A stretch of 64,000 nucleotides of DNA. Origin: Tieghemostelium lacteum (Eukaryota > Evosea > Eumycetozoa > Dictyosteliales > Raperosteliaceae). The notes under the pieces are model-generated. The model did not search any database, had not been told where the DNA came from, and saw only the letters and a program-made list of their open reading frames with translations. The stretch lies in assembly GCA_001606155.1 (NCBI GenBank), contig LODT01000004.1, positions 558,001-622,000 of the forward strand, written 5' to 3'. Numbering within the stretch: position 1 is the first letter of the stretch; every line of letters starts with the position of its first letter. Positions 49,514 to 61,400 of the stretch are shown piece by piece. A program made the translations under genes and the position numbers.

Positions 49514-52500
49514 ATGAAGAAAATGTTTTTAAAATTTACAGGAGATGGTGGACAAGACCAGCCTGGTAATGAAAGTGGTGAAACCACCAATAGTGGTGAA
49601 AATAAAGAACCAGTATTAGAATCTGCAGATGAAATCCGAAGAAAAAGATTAGAAAGATTTGGAACAACACCTACACCAATGTCTGTTGAGACTACAACTA
49701 CACAAGCCACACCAACACCTTCAATTATTAAACCAATTGCAAAAGTTACACCAACCCCACCACAACCTTCACAGACTAGTAAACCAACTACAACAACTAC
49801 TACCACATCTTCATCCAATACATCAAATACTACAACAACAAATAAATCAACAACACCAAATAAATCAACATCACCAACATTGACATCTCAAGAAGATAAA
49901 ATTAGAACATGTAATTTACCAATGAAAGAATCAGAGTATTTCATTATTGAAAAAATTTTAAATATTTCATTAAATCCATCAGTAAATGTATGTATTTAGA
50001 GATATAATATAAGAGGGGTTAAGTATACTAATTTTGGTAATTTTATATAAAAGTCAACAAAATTAGTATTTTTAAGTACACTTGTTGAGGAATTTCAAGG
50101 AAATATAAAAGATGGTAAAATAACATTAGATAAATCATTGATTGATAGATTAATAGTTGAGAGATTATCAACATCAAGTCAAGGTACAACAGCAATTGAA
50201 TTCCTAATTAGCTCTTATAACAGAATTAAAGATATAAAAAGAAAGAAAACTACAATTCCTCTAAATCATAAACTTTTAGATGAATGTACAGAATTGTTAT
50301 TACTCTATTTTGGTATTACTCTTACCTTACCAGATATGTTTGTACAGACTTCCAATAACTATGGTACTGGTTCAATCCAACTAATGAAATATCTAACTGG
50401 TGAAGAATATGATACTGAAAAAGATTTAACATCTGAATTCCTAAATGATTTCTTGGATTCTTATCAAGATGATTTATCACCAGTATGTATACACTTTATA
50501 CACTTACATTTTCACTGAAAATTCAAAAACATCAAAAAAGGAAATTATATATATTAATATTTTATGTTATATTTTTAGATTGTTCAACCATTAATTAAAT
50601 TTATATCATTTAAATTTTCAAAAGTTTCAATTATTGGTGAATTTTTACCATTGTTTAGAGCATTGAGTAAACTGATTCAATTCAAAAAGATTAGTGATAT
50701 TGTTATTTCAATGCCATTATGGATAAATATGGAATTTAATGGTTCACAAATGGAAACTCATACATTATTTGGTAATATATTTATGCCATCTGCAGCATCA
50801 AATGATCAAGTTATTCTAAAACAGTATTTTACAAGTGCTGCATCTTTATCACCTTTAAAATTAAATGATTCATTTATATCTATTAGATCTGTACAAAAGT
50901 CCTATTATGTATGTATATATATATACTCTCTATATACTATTTATGATGATGAAATATATTAATTACTTTAAATATTTTGTTTTAATAGTTAGCATCATTG
51001 GAATTTTTAAAAACATTTTTAAAAGTTTCTAATGAGAATAAACAGGCATTTTTAAATTGGATAACTGTTTGTATTGAAAAGAATCTTGGTAGAAATAAGA
51101 TGTCGGTGGATCCAAAGACTGTTGGAAGTGATGGATTTTGTTTGAATCTTTGTAATATATTGGTTATGCTATGTGAGGCATTTGTAGATGTAAGTTTCCA
51201 GAAGATTCAGATGGTGGATGGAAACTATTTGATTAGTGGTCAGAGACATAATATAAAGGATGATACACGTCTGGCTGCTACAAGTGAAGAAGTGCAACAA
51301 TGGATGAAAGAGGGTAAATTACAACCACCTGTTCAACCTGCAAATTTCATTACAGAGTGTTTCTTTATAACACTTAGATGTCTACATGCTGGTTTGAACA
51401 GTTCGTTTACAAGACTCAAACATATTGCCAATCAATTGAGAGAACTTAAACGTATGAAGAATAGTATGTTGCAGACTAAACCAAGTTGGATATCTACTCC
51501 ACAAGCACCACTCTATGAACAGAACCTCAAATTGATTAATGATAGAGAGGATTTGTTTATGGGCATTCAATATGCTTTGGATAGTCAGTTGTTTGAACCA
51601 TCGTTTCTCAGTAAATGTTCCTTCTTTTTACTGTTTGCTGGAAAGTGGTTATTGAAGGTTTTGAATCCAAATTCCAAACCTCTGCCTATACCCTTACCAG
51701 TACCAGTTGAATTTGCATCGCTTCCAGAGTTTTGTGTGGAAGATATCGTTGATTTCTTTACTATAGTATGTTCAACATTTCCACGTGCCATTGAGAATGT
51801 ACCTATGGAATCTCTCATGGAGTTTTATATAACCATTCTCTCCACACCAGAATCTATAAAGAACCCTTATATAAAGGCAAAGATTGTAGAGATTTTGTCA
51901 TCTTTTGTTCCCTATGGTGGACCTATGGACAACTATTTCTCAAGTCTTTTGGAGAATGGTCAAATGGTGCAAGATAACCTGGTAGCTGCTCTCATGAGAT
52001 TCTATGTAGACATTGAATTTACAGGTGGAAACAATCAGTTTTATGAAAAGTTCTCTTATCGTTACCACAGTTCGAACATTTTGAAATATCTCTGGAAATC
52101 ACCACAGTACAAACAAAAGTTTATTCAAGAATCAAAAAGAGTTGACAAATTTTTGAAATTTGTGAACATGTTGATTAATGATAGTATCTATTTGTTGGAT
52201 GATGCATTGTTGAAGTTGGCTGATATCAGAACTAACCAGATTCTATTTCAAGATGACCAATGGGACAGAGGTCTAACTCAAGATCAAAGACGTGAGAAAT
52301 TAGAGGCTCATGATAGGTACGAGTCTATAGTAAAGAGTTCACTTCAGTTGGCTAATGGTAACATTAATATGTTACATTACCTCTCCAGTGAGCTTGTAGA
52401 GCCATTTATCAGACCTGAACTCATTGATAGAATTTCAGCAATGCTCAATTACTATTTGTCTCAGTTGGTAGGTCCTAAATGCACTGATCTCAAGGTTAAA

Positions 52501-52992
52501 GATCCAGAAAAATATAATTTCAAACCAAAGGTTTTGTTGGAACAGATTGCTGATATCTATGTCCAATTGAGTAAGGATCCAAAGTTCCCAGTCAGTATCG
52601 TTAGAGATGGTCGTTCATTCAAAATCTCTACATTCCAAACTGCAGAGAAAATCATGGCTCGTGAAAGAATGAAATCCGATGAGGATTTGGAGAGATTTAA
52701 TAGATTTATTCAAACTTTAGAACAGGTTGAAAAGGAAGAGGAACAATTGGAAGAGGAACTAGGTGATATTCCTGATGAGTTCTTGGATCCAATTCTATCC
52801 ACTCTCATGACTGATCCAGTTATTCTACCAGCCTCTAAAAATACAGTAGATAGACAAACTATACTTCGTCACATTCTTTCTGATCCTACTGATCCATTCA
52901 ATCGTTCAAAATTAACTGAAGACATGTTAATCCCAGATACTGACCTAAAACAAAAAATTGATCAATGGTTATTATCAAAGAAAAAGAAATAA
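49514..52992 (+). CDS. ufd2: Ubiquitin conjugation factor E4 (UFD2/UBE4B type)
   Basis: Four exons: 49514-49991, 50067-50482, 50579-50908 and 50989-52992; total 1075 residues, within the family range. The N-terminal ~160 residues are Thr/Pro/Ser-rich; the Ufd2 core contains [40 protein letters not shown] and [20 protein letters not shown], and YDRL-type family segments. The U-box is near the C-terminus: [20 protein letters not shown], then [21 protein letters not shown]4 enzymes extend ubiquitin chains on substrates with CDC48/p97. Intron 1 uses GTATTT rather than the overlapping GTATGT, because only that choice keeps frame. The Dictyostelium orthologue is known as NosA. Confidence 0.9.
50025..50069 (+). 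repeat. Intronic hairpin overlapping a splice acceptor
   Basis: ATACTAATTTTG (50025-50036) pairs exactly with 50058-50069, the latter containing the AG acceptor of intron 1 of the E4 gene (50065-50066). If folded in RNA, the stem would cover the acceptor. Confidence 0.6.
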
Positions 52993-53270
52993 AAAAAAAA
53001 CTTGAAACATTTCCTTTTAAGTGTTATTATTCAGATTCACCCCTCATGTTCAAACTATATTTTTTTTTGGTTAGATGTCAAAACCATTTTTAGAAGAAAA
53101 TGTCATTTTTATTTGATGGTGTTATCCTCAATTCTTTTAAAACTAAATTTACATCATTAACTTATATTCATGACTTTATACATATTTATAGCATCATATA
53201 TTAGTATTTAAATAAAAATTTTTTATTCTTTTAGTATATTTGATATACAAATACAATTGAATACAACAAA

Positions 53271-53541
53271 ATGATTTTTAGTATGTATAAAAGAAATTAA
53301 CTATTAGTTTTTAAAGAATAGTACTAATAATCTAAATATTTATATAGAAGCACTTTCTAATATGGGTAATGTCACACCAAATTCTTTAATGAAAGGACAT
53401 GTTAATGGTTATTCTGATGATGGTTTTGTTCCTAATAGTGATATTCAATTAGCTAAAAGGGGTGGGGGCAGAAAGGGTGGTGGAAGAAATAGAGGTAATG
53501 ATGTTGATATTGATGTTGATATTGATGTTGATAATAGATAA
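53271..53541 (+). CDS. Small two-exon gene, short Gly/Arg- and Asp/Val-rich protein (hssA-family-like layout)
   Basis: A 10-nt first exon (53271-53280, ATGATTTTTA) is followed by a 67-bp intron (GTATGT..TATATAG, 53281-53347) and an exon to TAA at 53541. The 67-residue product reads MIFKALSNMGNVTPNSLMKG, HVNGYSDDGFVPNSDIQLAK, RGGGRKGGGRNRGND, then alternating VDIDVDIDVDNR. The tiny first exon, short length and Gly-rich stretch recall the hssA/2C/7E small-protein families of Dictyostelium, which are developmentally regulated; the sequence itself is not a clear member. The other splice choices I tried break the frame. Confidence 0.6.
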
Positions 53542-53777
53542 TTTGTAAATATCAATTAATCATACTATTAAAAATAAATTAAAGAATCTATTTCTTTTTA
53601 AGAATTAAATGATCTTAAAACATTTAAGTTTTTCAGTACTATTTTTAGAAGATGAAGATATTTTTTATTTGAAATTGGTAGATATATTAATCGTTTTTTT
53701 TATAAAAATCATCAAAAAAACAATCAACTCAATTGTGTTTTTATTTTTATATTGCGTATATGTATTAAGACAATGAT

Positions 53778-56003
53778 ATGAAAGTCTATGTACTACTATT
53801 TTTATTTTTAATTTTAAATTTAAAATTAATTGAAGGACAACAATGTCCAAAAGCTACAGATATTAATAAGAAGGTTAAATATTGGGTTAGAATATCAGAA
53901 TCTGGTCCAGTTAAAGCAAGCAATCTTAGATATGTAGATTCTGAATCAACGGTAACAGAATACTTTGATGTTAAAAAGAGTACAACAAAGAAGTTAATGG
54001 AAGATATAGAAAAACTCTATTCTCCTTCACACCAAATATTTAAATTTACTGATGAAGCTGCTAGTAACACCAAAGGGAACTATTATAATAGTCATCAGAG
54101 ATTGTATTTGTTTTTGGAGAAGGATAATAATAATAATCAGGGCGGATTTAGTAAAGGTTTTGTTATTACACACTCATTTCCAGAACTGATGAAAGGTGAT
54201 TTTGAACCAGACTCATCACATAGAAAATCACAACATATGATATGTTTGTCTTTGAATAGTCCTGGAGAGATTGATGAATATATTGAAATTTTAAATGCTG
54301 CCAAACCTAGGTTGTGGAAGTTTACTATGAAGTTGGAAGGCTATGAAACGGAAATGGGTGGTGCTGAATGCACATTTCCATACTTAAGTTCTTCCAAAGG
54401 TAAGAATAAACTGGATGCTACCAGACAGACTATACTAGACATTTTAGATGACAATCTAATCAGAGGCGATAATGATCCATGTGTTCTAACAAGAAAATTT
54501 GGGGATTACGAATTCTTTGCTTTCCGGCCTAAAATACACGACATTCGTTACAATGCTGATGGAATTGATGTCCTAACCAACGGTGAATTCTATGGATACA
54601 ATGATGATGATAAAACTGGAAAAGCATTGAAAGATACTAATCTCAAAGAAGATAATATGATTACCATCTCTGAAACTGGTGTTGACAATTTCCTTTGGGT
54701 TCAGATGTTTTATAAAGTTCCTATGTACACCTCACATCATAATGGTGGTGATAACTTCCCTTCCCATTATATTGATGATAAGAATTTTCTAATTAATGTG
54801 GTATGGGAAATTGATGGAACTATTCGACCTGCTATACACGAGAAAGTTGCATTCTTTAATGATAGTCAACATCTAAAAGTATGTTTTGGAGATGCTAATA
54901 GACAGCATATGCACATTTCACATAGTGGAACTATAGTGTGCTTCACTTCTCCGTTGGTCTATAACATGTTGATGGAACGTAAACCATATGTCCTATTAAA
55001 CAACATGTTGACATTTGGTAAACAAATTACAGACAATGCAATACTACTCAATGGAATCTTTGATGACAGAAGAAACAAAAAAACACACAAAATTGAAGAT
55101 ATTAATAACAGTCCAATGGCTATTGCCAATTTCTATGATATCACCCAAGGAGTAGTCACCAAAACAAACAGATTCCGAAGTTTCATACACCCTATTAACA
55201 ACCTTGACCACGAAAAGTTCCACAGCGACAAGGAAAAACAAAAACCAATTGTCTACCAAAACAAAAAAACTCTTGCAAAACTTCAGAATGCAAAGAAAGA
55301 AAATCAAAATTTAGTTGATGTTGCTGACAACAATAACAATAACAATGTTCAATTGGCAGCAATTCATGTTCCTGTACCTGATCCAATACCTATTGCACCT
55401 CCATTACCTGCATTTTTTCCTCCTTTTCCTGTTGCTAATCCACCACAAGTTTATGATCCACCTCCACCAGCACCACCTCTTCCACCATCTCAAAATCCAT
55501 TTGAAAAAAGTCAAACTGGCAATTACAAACAAAACCAATTAAAATTAAAGAATCAAAAAAAAGAGAATCCAGATGCTTTGGATAAAGTACAGGATAAAGC
55601 TAACGAGATTCCTGAGGCTGCCTCTATGAGTTGTAAAGAAAAGTATGAAGACGATCAAGACAAGTTTGATAAATTGAGAGCAAAAGTTAAAAAAAGTCAC
55701 AGCTCTAAATTTAATACTGCAACTATAGGTGAACTATTTGGTATACCTGATTGTGATAATTGTCATGGTTCTCTATCTCTTAAAAACTATTCCCCACCAC
55801 TTGCTTATGGAGTATGTACAAGAGCTGATATTGGTTGTAAAAAAAGTACATCAATGGTTGTTTTTTACTTTATTGAAAACTACCTAATCAGTACAGCTTT
55901 CCTCTATGATAAGAGTTTTAACGCTGCAGAAGCAGGTAGAAATCTACATTGTAAAATACATAAAGAATATAAAAAACATTTTAGAGAATTTTTAGAAGAC
56001 TAA
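53778..56003 (+). CDS. Secreted DNase II-like protein with Pro-rich linker and extra C-terminal domain
   Basis: Single exon, 741 residues. Signal peptide MKVYVLLFLFLILNLKLIEG. The first ~430 residues resemble DNase II: KYWVRISESGPVKASNLRYV, the block KGFVITHSFPEL, SQHMICLSLN, and later NDSQHLKVCFGD, where HLK (~363) fits the HxK motif of lysosomal acid DNases. A Pro-rich linker follows (~520-575, PPPPAPPLPPSQNPF). The last ~135 residues form a Cys-containing domain (SCKEKYEDDQDKFDKLRAKV; IPDCDNCHGSLSLKNYSP; YGVCTRADIGCKKSTSMVVF). DNase II proteins are normally ~350-390 residues, so the tail is an addition. It likely acts in phagolysosomes or outside the cell, degrading DNA. Confidence 0.65.
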   Translation: MKVYVLLFLFLILNLKLIEGQQCPKATDINKKVKYWVRISESGPVKASNLRYVDSESTVTEYFDVKKSTTKKLMEDIEKLYSPSHQIFKFTDEAASNTKGNYYNSHQRLYLFLEKDNNNNQGGFSKGFVITHSFPELMKGDFEPDSSHRKSQHMICLSLNSPGEIDEYIEILNAAKPRLWKFTMKLEGYETEMGGAECTFPYLSSSKGKNKLDATRQTILDILDDNLIRGDNDPCVLTRKFGDYEFFAFRPKIHDIRYNADGIDVLTNGEFYGYNDDDKTGKALKDTNLKEDNMITISETGVDNFLWVQMFYKVPMYTSHHNGGDNFPSHYIDDKNFLINVVWEIDGTIRPAIHEKVAFFNDSQHLKVCFGDANRQHMHISHSGTIVCFTSPLVYNMLMERKPYVLLNNMLTFGKQITDNAILLNGIFDDRRNKKTHKIEDINNSPMAIANFYDITQGVVTKTNRFRSFIHPINNLDHEKFHSDKEKQKPIVYQNKKTLAKLQNAKKENQNLVDVADNNNNNNVQLAAIHVPVPDPIPIAPPLPAFFPPFPVANPPQVYDPPPPAPPLPPSQNPFEKSQTGNYKQNQLKLKNQKKENPDALDKVQDKANEIPEAASMSCKEKYEDDQDKFDKLRAKVKKSHSSKFNTATIGELFGIPDCDNCHGSLSLKNYSPPLAYGVCTRADIGCKKSTSMVVFYFIENYLISTAFLYDKSFNAAEAGRNLHCKIHKEYKKHFREFLED

Positions 56004-56963
56004 ATAAATTGTATAATTGAAATTATATTTAATTAAATTTCACCCTTAAGGGTTTTATCTAATTTATTTTGATCATCAATGCATCAAACATTAATTTCCC
56101 AATTGTTGTACAATAGATCAAGTTATGGATCAATTATTTTTTAGAGTAATAAGGAATAAGGTATTAAGAGATAAGATTTTAAAACTGTTCGTGAAAATTT
56201 AAATTACTGGGATAATGTATTGAATGCATTAAAATTGATGAAGATGAATCTATTTCATTTGATGGTCGATCAATTTTTTAACACTAAAATCCATTTTTTT
56301 GAATGGAGATGGGTGGTTGACAAAAAAGGTGGAGAATAAATTTTATAGATTCAATTCAAATTCACCATTTACACCAAATAAGTTTCTAAACGCTATAACC
56401 AGTTCTGGATCAGTTGAATGTACCAAACTATTTTTAGAGTCCTATTTAGGTAAACCAGTTTCATCAGTTTCCAAAAACTTTCTATAAAGTCACTTTTTTA
56501 AAATCATGACCTTTCGATCCATATTTAATAATATTCCGCCATCATCGTCAGGATATCCCATCACTTTCAATTATCAATAATCATGTTAATGAGTTTAAGA
56601 ATAATCTCTTTAAAATTTTCTAAAATTCATATAATTGAAGTTTTGATTAAAAACAACCTATGGAAAACTCAGATGAATGGATTTATTCATCATTAGATAT
56701 TAAAATTCTAAAAATAATATATTATCACAAAACTCATTTTTCTACAATGTTGAAAAATCAATCATTCCTACCTCATTAAAAGGATGAAATATTAAAAAAT
56801 CTTTTAACTGATAATCAAAATGACATTCCTCTATTGTCATATAAATTAAATAAATCTAAATAATATTATTCATTTACACTTTGATAATTAGTGTATAATT
56901 TACTAATTTTCAACAAAATTGCAATTATTTAAATTTTTTTTCAGTTTTTTTTCAAGACATGAA
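56004..56963. other. Gene-free interval holding a partial ankyrin-gene copy
   Basis: Apart from the pseudogene at 56101-56790 described next, this contains AT-rich DNA and the promoter of the SAP-like gene. A duplicated CACCCTTAAGGGTTTTAT palindrome lies near 56042. Confidence 0.5.
56101..56790 (+). pseudogene. Internally deleted copy of the ankyrin-type gene at 39281-41605
   Basis: 56104-56272 nearly repeats the start of the ankyrin-type gene (TTGTACAATAGATCAAGTTA; then the GATCGTGAAAATT region with losses). The sequence then jumps to a part about 340 codons further on (56273-56487: LNGDGWLTKKVENKFYRFNS; SSGSVECTKLFLESYLG), and a weaker third piece (56637-56780) matches the region around IKNNLLEQSSDWIYSSLA. 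High identity in the first two parts suggests a recent duplication followed by deletions and frameshifts. The breakpoint near 56270 has a short GATCAAT-type microhomology to both sides. Confidence 0.85.
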
Positions 56964-57527
56964 ATGATATCAAAATCTAGTAGTAATATAAATAATAATG
57001 AGAAACAACCAATAATATTAAAAGATACCGAATTAATTAGATTATTATTACCTTTATCTAAAGAGACAATTATACAAGCATTAAAGAATACTAAAGCAAT
57101 CTACTCATTGACTCTTGATGATCAATTAGATAAAGCACCAAAACAAAAACTATTACATATAATCAATGAATGTGTATCATTTTCAGCAATAGATGAGTTA
57201 GTTTGTTCTATTCAGGAGTCATCAGATGCCAAAGAACTTTTTAGAGAGATTATTGAGATTCTAGGTAACCACACTCAACTATTAAATCACCCATATTTTG
57301 TACAATACCAACAACTATCCAACACACAATATATAAAATCATTAGATACTCAAGTTGTAGTAGATCAAATACAGAGCAGTAATCATAAGATTTCATTTTT
57401 TCAACTTTTATCCTCACTTATAAAAGCTAAAGGTATAAATTTACTTTTACAAAATTCCTCCAATTCACTATTAAATCAATATAAAGAATGTTTAAATTTT
57501 CATTATTTAGATAAACAAGCTTTACTA

Positions 57528-57588
<61 letters not shown>

Positions 57589-58376
57589 GTGATAATGAAA
57601 ATAATCAATTAGTAGTTGCAGTGAATAGAGAAGAAATTATAGACCAACTAAAAGAACAGTTGATACAAATTGGAACAGAATCCTATTTTAAAAATTTAAC
57701 ATCACCAGTATTAAAAATGATGGTAGAGAATTTAAAAATGAATAAATTTGGTAGTAAAGAATTTATAATTGATCAGTTAATGTATCATCTATTTAAAATT
57801 AAATATGAAAATAATAACTATCAAAATAGATTCAAAAAGAAACGTAGGAAATCTAAATTAAATGTTGGATTAGCACAATCAAAATTAAATAGTAGTTATA
57901 ATAATTTTAATTATAAATCTGAAGAAAATGGTGATGATGAAGATGAATTAGATGAAAATGAAGAATTAGAAGAGAATAGTAATAAAAATGAAACACCAAT
58001 TAAGAATCCAAAAACAGTAAATGCAATAACAACAGCAGGTAGTCCTAGTTTAACTTCATCTATAAATTCAAAATTAGAATCATCAATTTCAGATAGTGAT
58101 AATGATATAGATATGGAACCAATATCTTCAGAAATTGAAGAGGAAAGTGGTCAACCTATAAATTATGATGATATTATAAAATCCATAAAAAAAGGTTTAA
58201 CAAAAGATGAACTATATCAAACCTATAATGCCAATACACTCAGATATTATTGTAAAGTAAATTCATTAAAAACCTCAGGTACCAAAGGTGAATGTACAAA
58301 AAGAATAATTGCACACCTAAATGGTAAATCCATTTTACAAAATAAAAAAAAGAAAAAGAGAAAAAAGAGAATATAA
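56964..58376 (+). CDS. SAP-domain-like nuclear protein with poly-Asn tract
   Basis: Single exon, 470 residues from ATG 56964 (MISKSSSNINNNEKQ). The body is helical (DTELIRLLLPLSKETIIQAL; FSAIDELVCSIQESSDAKEL). A poly-Asn tract of about 21 residues is encoded by AAT repeats at 57525-57590. The C-terminal ~60 residues resemble a SAP fold (KKGLTKDELYQTYNANTLRY, then GECTKRIIAHL) followed by a Lys/Arg-rich end (KKKKRKKRI), a likely nuclear signal. A second helical motif around LKMMVENLKMNKFGSKEFII may be another SAP-like unit. DNA or RNA binding is inferred. Confidence 0.7.
57533..57588 (+). repeat. (AAT)n microsatellite encoding poly-Asn
   Basis: A near-perfect run of AAT codons inside the SAP-like gene, typical of dictyostelid coding microsatellites. 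Its frame is kept, so it adds only Asn. Confidence 0.9.
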
Positions 58377-58467
58377 ATATATATATTATATTCTAAACAA
58401 CTACTTCTATAATAGTATTAGGTAAAAATCAAATAATTATTATAATTTTTTTTTATTTTTGTTTGTA

Positions 58468-61400
58468 TTAATTTATTGGAGCAATAATTTCAAACGCACC
58501 AGTACCAGAACGTACAATTTGACCCAAAACAATACGAGAAGATGGAGAAACAACAGAATCTTGATCAGCAACCAATGCAGATTTAGTAAGGAAAGCAAAA
58601 GTAGTTTCAAAAGACATTTTTTGGAAAGGTGAGGTATTATTTTCAATACCCACACGATTGAGAGCACGATAACCACCTTCAAATGTCATGTAGTCAGCGA
58701 GAAGTGAAAGATGACGTTTGTCAACAGAGATACCATAGGCACCAAATACACCAGAAATTTCAGAGACAATTGCTCTGTTACAAGCTTCAACACCATATTT
58801 TCTGAGAATACTGGCAATGTCGTTGGTATAGAGTTGATTGATACGTAAACGATCTTTTAATTGGAAAAGTTCACGTAAATTAATACCTTCAGTTTGAATG
58901 GAATATTCAGTTTGTCCTTTAACTGTCTTCTCATTGACAAAACATCTGGAGATACCTTTACATGATTTAATGATAAACTTTTGTGATACTGTTTCTACAA
59001 TACCCAGCATGAGAATCTTTTTACAGTCTGTTGGTACTCTAGTTGTGAATTTAAAGTGTTTGAGTGAAAATTTAAAGTTTTTAGATTGAATAGATGATGA
59101 GATGGTAGTATCATCATCGTCACCACTGTCAACATCCATTTTATCTTCATTGTCTTCGTTATCATCACCAGAATCATTTGAACTGTTTTGAGTGGTCTTA
59201 TTTTCAATTTCTGATTCATCGTCATCCATGTCATCATCAGATTTATCAGATTTCTTTTTCTTTTTATTCTTGTTGGAGTTGGAATCTTCTTCGTCATCGT
59301 ATGAACCTTTTTGATTCTTTTTGGATTTCTTTTTACTAGTAAGAGAATCATCATCCAATGATGGTTCTGAGGAGGCTTTACCTGTATTGCTTTTAGTTCC
59401 ATTGGTTTCACCTTCAAAATCTAGAGAAATAGCATTATCCATTGGAGTCTCTTCATCAGTATCCATATTGGAAACTTCATCACGATCGGAACCAACTTTG
59501 GACCCACTACCAATAGATTGAGTTTTAACACCATTGGTACGATTAACTACTGAATTTACTTGTTTTATAAATCCTTCCAATAGAGTTGACAATTGAGATT
59601 CTTGAAGTTTGTGTAATGTCAAAACTTCTTTAATTGTAGAAATGAATTGTATTTCTACATCATAATTACGACCATTTTCATCTGTGTACTCATTGACTGT
59701 GATATCTTGAATGAGATCAGACATTTTCAACATTTCCAAATATTTTGCAAGTTTTTCAGTTTCCTCACGATTAGTTGGGTCGTTGAGTTGGAATTCCATC
59801 AGAGGTGTAGTTGGAGTTACACTTGCAGTCATAATAATCTCTCTGAGACGTGGAATACCAAGAGTTACATTGGCCTCACCTCTACCAGCCAAATGGAAAG
59901 TATTTAATGTCATTTGAGTACTTGGTTCACCAATAGACTGAGCACATACCAAACCTACACTGTCACCTGGACTAATCATAGAACGATTGTAATAAAGATG
60001 CATTAGATTCTTAAAATCAAATTCTGATATAGTACCTTTTGGATTTTTTCCATTTTTAATGAGACCTTGTGGATTGGAATCAATGTATTTCTGTAGAGAG
60101 TTCATGAAGGATTCACTGGTACATCCAAGATCACATGATGGGTTAAATCTTGACATGATAGGATCCATTTCCAATTCCTCTGGTGTGGCATTTCTCATTT
60201 GATCTGCATACTCTACCAAATCAACATTTTTAAGGCTGTGTACAAGTTCATCAAAATTGAATTGTGATTTTACCAAAGAGTAGTTTTGGGCAATTAGAGA
60301 GTATTTGTCGAGGAATGGAGTCTTACCAATTTCAAGAGCATCCTCACCATAGTAAAATTGAATTACAGAGCCATCGCTATCACGTACAGTGTTATCATAT
60401 TGCACTGTAAGACCTTCGAGATGTTTAATAAGACATCTTTGTAGATAACCAGAACGAGAGGTTTTAACAGCTGTATCAATAAGACCTTCACGACCAGCCA
60501 TACAATGGAAAAAGTAGTCTTGTGGTCTGACACCAGTAAGGAAACGGTCCATTACAAAACCACCAGCTCTAGCAGAGGCATCATATGGTTGATAGGATGG
60601 CAATGTCTTACCAGAAACCATTCTGGGTACACGTTTACCCTCGAGTTCTTGTTGACCTAACAGACAAGAAACCTGTGAGAAATTGACTACGGAACCTTTA
60701 GCACCAGATACAGTCATTAAAGAAAAGTTATTCTTTGGGAAAGGTTTCATTTGACCACCTGGAATAAGGGTATCAATGATCTTACTAGTGTAGGTATTCA
60801 AAGCCTTCTTTAGCATACCATCCAATTTGGCAACTTCTCTCTCGGATTGTAAAGCTTTAGCCATGTGTTTCTTGGCATCTTCGTAATTATATGTTTTCAA
60901 ATCTGCAAATTTGGCAGCAACTTGGTAACCTTCTTCATTGGCTTTCTTTAGAGACTCCAAACGGAATTGTTCTTCTTTACTCTTCATTAAAATATCGTCA
61001 ACACCACATGTGAAACCTCTCTTGGAGAGATAGTTGGTAAACATTCTACCCAAGGTAGTAAGGAGAGTGCCTGCAACATCAGGATCATAGAGCTCATAAC
61101 AAGTATGTACCAAACCAAAACTACTAGCACCAAAGTGACCTTTATCCAAAATACCAGCAAGCATTTCATTTTGACGAATGATTACAGTACTGTCACGGAG
61201 AATCTCAGGACCATAGGTACCCCACATTTTAACTGGAATCTTACTTGGTGCTTCCAAGTTCATTGGAATTCGACCGATGGTTATATGATTTAAAGCAGCT
61301 GTGATTAACTGTTTACCTGACCACATGGGAACGGGTTTCACTATACATGGATGAGGCATTTGAATGGGGTGTTTAGTATTTACAGCCCATAAGGATGCAT

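Noticed and set aside
57533-57588. Repeat array as a CRISPR or satellite
   Set aside because: It is a trinucleotide run inside a coding frame. No CRISPR-like repeat/spacer structure exists anywhere in the window.
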